From UBA4877 sp002399285 (GTDB lineage: Bacteria > Bacillota > Thermoanaerobacteria > Thermoanaerobacterales > UBA4877), in assembly GCA_036771835.1 (NCBI GenBank), contig DAIPGN010000025.1:1-14837 (forward strand): a stretch of 14,837 nt of DNA, in the 5' to 3' direction. The position numbers and the translations under genes were made by a program. Positions 13,732 through 14,837 of this stretch are shown here, one piece after another. Each line of letters starts with the position of its first letter. The first letter of the stretch is position 1. The notes beneath the pieces are model-generated. The model did not search any database and was not told where the DNA came from. It saw only the letters and a list, made by a program, of their open reading frames with translations.

Positions 13732-13977
13732 GAAAAAATCGACGTCGTGTTCATGGATCCGCCGAGAAGCGGCAGCGATGAAATGTTCTTATCCTCGCTT
13801 GCGCGCCTGTCGCCGAAGAAAATAGTATATATATCGTGCAATCCGGTAACCCAGGAGAGGGACGTCAGATTCTTGGCGGCGCGCGGGTATCGGGTGGGGG
13901 AGATACAGCCTATTGATATGTTTCCACAGACAAGCCATGTTGAGACGGTAGTATTGATGTCAAGGGTTGATAAATAA
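13732..13977 (+). pseudogene. C-terminal remnant of a second rlmD-type methyltransferase
   Basis: About 81 codons match the end of RlmD-type RNA m5U methyltransferases: DVVFMDPPRSGSDE, then the catalytic-cysteine segment YISCNPVTQERD, then PIDMFPQTSHVETVVLMSRV. The TRAM domain, Fe-S cysteines and SAM motif are all missing, so the product cannot be active. It is not a copy of the intact gene at 8200-9567, since the central residues differ (PPRSGSD against PPRKGCD); it is the tail of a diverged paralogue. The open frame extends upstream to 13549, but that part overlaps the Imm-5-like gene and has no RlmD resemblance, so the break is near 13732. Confidence 0.8.
13930..13967 (+). repeat. 38-bp direct repeat in the rlmD remnant, copy 2
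   Basis: Partner of 9520-9557, with 35 of 38 identical positions and the same orientation, coding for the TSHVETVVLMSRV region. The two copies enclose 4.4 kb containing the cassette and the Imm-5-like gene. Confidence 0.4.
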
Positions 13978-14097
13978 GAGTGTGAAAGGGCTTGATATAA
14001 AGGGGTTTACGTGATTTTATACTTGCAATCAACTTGGTTTCAAGGCTTAAAAATATTTATTGTAAGAACATATCTAAAACCACAAAAATAAAAGGTT

Positions 14098-14206
14098 GGG
14101 TGGACATCATTACTATTTGCCTACTGAGTTGACGAAATTACTGTCAAAAACGTGGCGAGTTGATTAGATTACTGTTTAGTTGATGTCGAGTTGACAAAGC
14201 TACTGT
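14098..14206 (+). repeat. 31-bp tandem repeat array (three clear units and one degenerate)
   Basis: Units start at 14126, 14157 and 14188, exactly 31 bases apart. The 19-base core reads GAGTTGACGAAATTACTGT in the first unit and differs from it at three positions in each of the other two; the following 12 bases vary. A weaker unit (13 of 19) starts at 14098. The array lies between the rlmD remnant and the XRE gene. The units are too short and too close for a CRISPR array. The 31-base period is close to three helical turns. Confidence 0.75.
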
Positions 14207-14243
14207 AGAAGAAAAGATAGTAGCAAGCCGTTTCACCTTTTCC

Positions 14244-14292
14244 ATTACTCAATTTAGAGTAATAAGCTGGTCTATACAATACTCTCGAGTAT
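14244..14292. promoter_or_regulatory. Two palindromes with TACTC/GAGTA half-sites
   Basis: ATTACTC-N6-GAGTAAT (14244-14263) and ATACTC-N2-GAGTAT (14279-14292) share the half-site TACTC/GAGTA with different spacers. They lie 110-155 bases before the XRE gene and upstream of its candidate promoter. They may be operators for that regulator; the changing spacer is unusual for a single dimer. Confidence 0.45.
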
Positions 14293-14337
14293 CGTTTTGG
14301 TAGGCAGAGAACTGTAAGTTTTACTTCAGTTATTTTA

Positions 14338-14380
14338 TTGTAAAAACGCCAGTTTTATGATAGAATGATGACTATATAAT
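14338..14380 (+). promoter_or_regulatory. Candidate promoter of the XRE–methyltransferase operon
   Basis: TTGTAA (14338-14343) and TAGAAT (14361-14366) are 17 bases apart. A perfect TATAAT at 14375-14380 is an alternative -10 but has a poor -35. Either gives a short leader before the AAGGAG at 14384-14389. Confidence 0.5.
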
Positions 14381-14400
14381 GATAAGGAGATGCAATCGAA

Positions 14401-14628
14401 ATGCAATTATCCAACAGTATTAAGATGCTTCGTCAAAAAATGCTTATAACGCAAGAAGATTTTGCTAAAGAATTGGGCGTCTCCCCATCGACTGTTAATC
14501 GTTGGGAAAAAGGCAAGGCGCGTCCTAATCTTACAGCAATGAAAAAACTTAAATCTTTTTGCTCAAAGAATGACTTGCCGTATGAAAAAATAGAAACCGA
14601 ATGGCTTAGCCATTCTGAGGAGGAATAA
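14401..14628 (+). CDS. XRE-family helix-turn-helix regulator
   Basis: A 75-aa single-domain DNA-binding protein. The lambda-repressor-like fold covers residues 5-65, with the helix-turn-helix TQEDFAKELGVSPSTVNRWE at 17-36 and the typical continuation GKARPNLTAMKKL. Its length and place directly before a probable methyltransferase resemble controller (C) proteins of restriction-modification systems, which set the order of methylase and nuclease expression. AAGGAG lies 11 bases before the ATG. The stop is two bases before the next start, and GAGGAGG near the end of this gene serves the next one, so they are co-transcribed. The two TACTC/GAGTA palindromes upstream are candidate targets. It could also be an antitoxin-like regulator. 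Confidence 0.85.
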   Translation: MQLSNSIKMLRQKMLITQEDFAKELGVSPSTVNRWEKGKARPNLTAMKKLKSFCSKNDLPYEKIETEWLSHSEEE

Positions 14629-14630
14629 CG

Positions 14631-14837
14631 ATGTTGAAAGAGACAAGCAAACAAGAATTGATTGGTGATCTTCAAAGACGGGTGCAAGATAAAATCCTTG
14701 AGCCAACAAATTTTGAATTACTTAAAAAGCTTATTGAGAAAGCAGATACTCTCGATGAAGCAATTATGATAGCGGAGCTTGGCACAACATACAAGCGCAC
14801 TGGTTTTCACTTTGATAAAAGGCTCGAAAAAATGTCA
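14631..14837 (+). CDS. Start of a probable site-specific DNA-methyltransferase (partial)
   Basis: The first 69 codons are present and the frame is still open at the window end. The segment AELGTTYKRTGFHFDKRLEK resembles the region before the first catalytic motif of type III-like (Mod) adenine methyltransferases in Bacillota; the catalytic DPPY and FxGxG motifs would lie beyond the window, so the call is from the N-terminus only. GAGGAGG precedes the ATG and the XRE gene ends two bases upstream. With that regulator it suggests a restriction-modification operon running off the right edge. Whether a restriction subunit follows cannot be seen. Confidence 0.6.
   Translation, partial: MLKETSKQELIGDLQRRVQDKILEPTNFELLKKLIEKADTLDEAIMIAELGTTYKRTGFHFDKRLEKMS

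Noticed and set aside
14098..14206. Possible small CRISPR array, because of regular spacing.
   Set aside because: The conserved core is 19 bases and the variable part 12, the cores differ from each other, and no cas gene is present. This does not fit repeat and spacer lengths of CRISPR arrays.

Overview
The window looks like a chromosome segment of a Clostridia-type Bacillota. Evidence: a trmK–nif3-like (yqfN–yqfO) pair, a class A RNase P RNA, strong AGGAGG-type ribosome binding sites, a Gram-positive LexA-type box before a Y-family polymerase, and a CoA-transferase of the FldA/HadA type known from amino-acid-fermenting clostridia. Assignments come from motif recognition by eye; no database search was run.

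Layout. (1) 1-2301: the 3' end of an elongator-type tRNA with CAU anticodon, its terminator, then a tight operon trmK – nif3-like – RNase HI. (2) 2323-2732: rnpB with its own promoter and terminator. (3) 2739-4721: a GntR/UTRA regulator and an AgaS-type sugar-phosphate isomerase/deaminase behind a promoter carrying a TGGT-N4-ACCA operator, probably autoregulated by an amino-sugar phosphate. (4) 4736-5987, minus strand: a dinB-like Y-family polymerase with an extended -10 promoter and a LexA-type box. (5) 6076-8152: fxsA, a 320-base gap with regulatory-looking repeats, and an orphan family III CoA-transferase. (6) 8200-9600: intact rlmD-type 23S rRNA uracil-C5 methyltransferase and terminator.

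From about 9.6 kb the window becomes accessory. A three-gene cassette (134-aa-frame protein, an HD-type alarmone-hydrolase-like protein, a 637-aa multi-module protein) lies between two copies of a paired 30-bp repeat (9677-9733 and 12951-13009). An Imm-5-like putative immunity protein follows, then the C-terminal remnant of a second rlmD paralogue (13732-13977). The last 38 bases shared by the two rlmD ends match at 35 positions and fall on the codons for the C-terminal HVET motif, the region used as an integration site by some streptococcal ICEs. After the second rlmD end comes a 31-bp tandem array, two palindromes with the same half-site, an XRE regulator and the start of a probable DNA methyltransferase, which looks like the edge of a restriction-modification system.

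The best candidate for something undescribed is the cassette at 9763-12693: an alarmone-hydrolase-like enzyme with all expected catalytic positions, transcribed with a large protein of unknown function and bounded by short repeats. The 3' ends of rlmD appear to act as landing sites for successive accessory blocks. No integrase or transposase gene is visible in the window, so the mobility argument rests on repeats and on the truncated paralogue.
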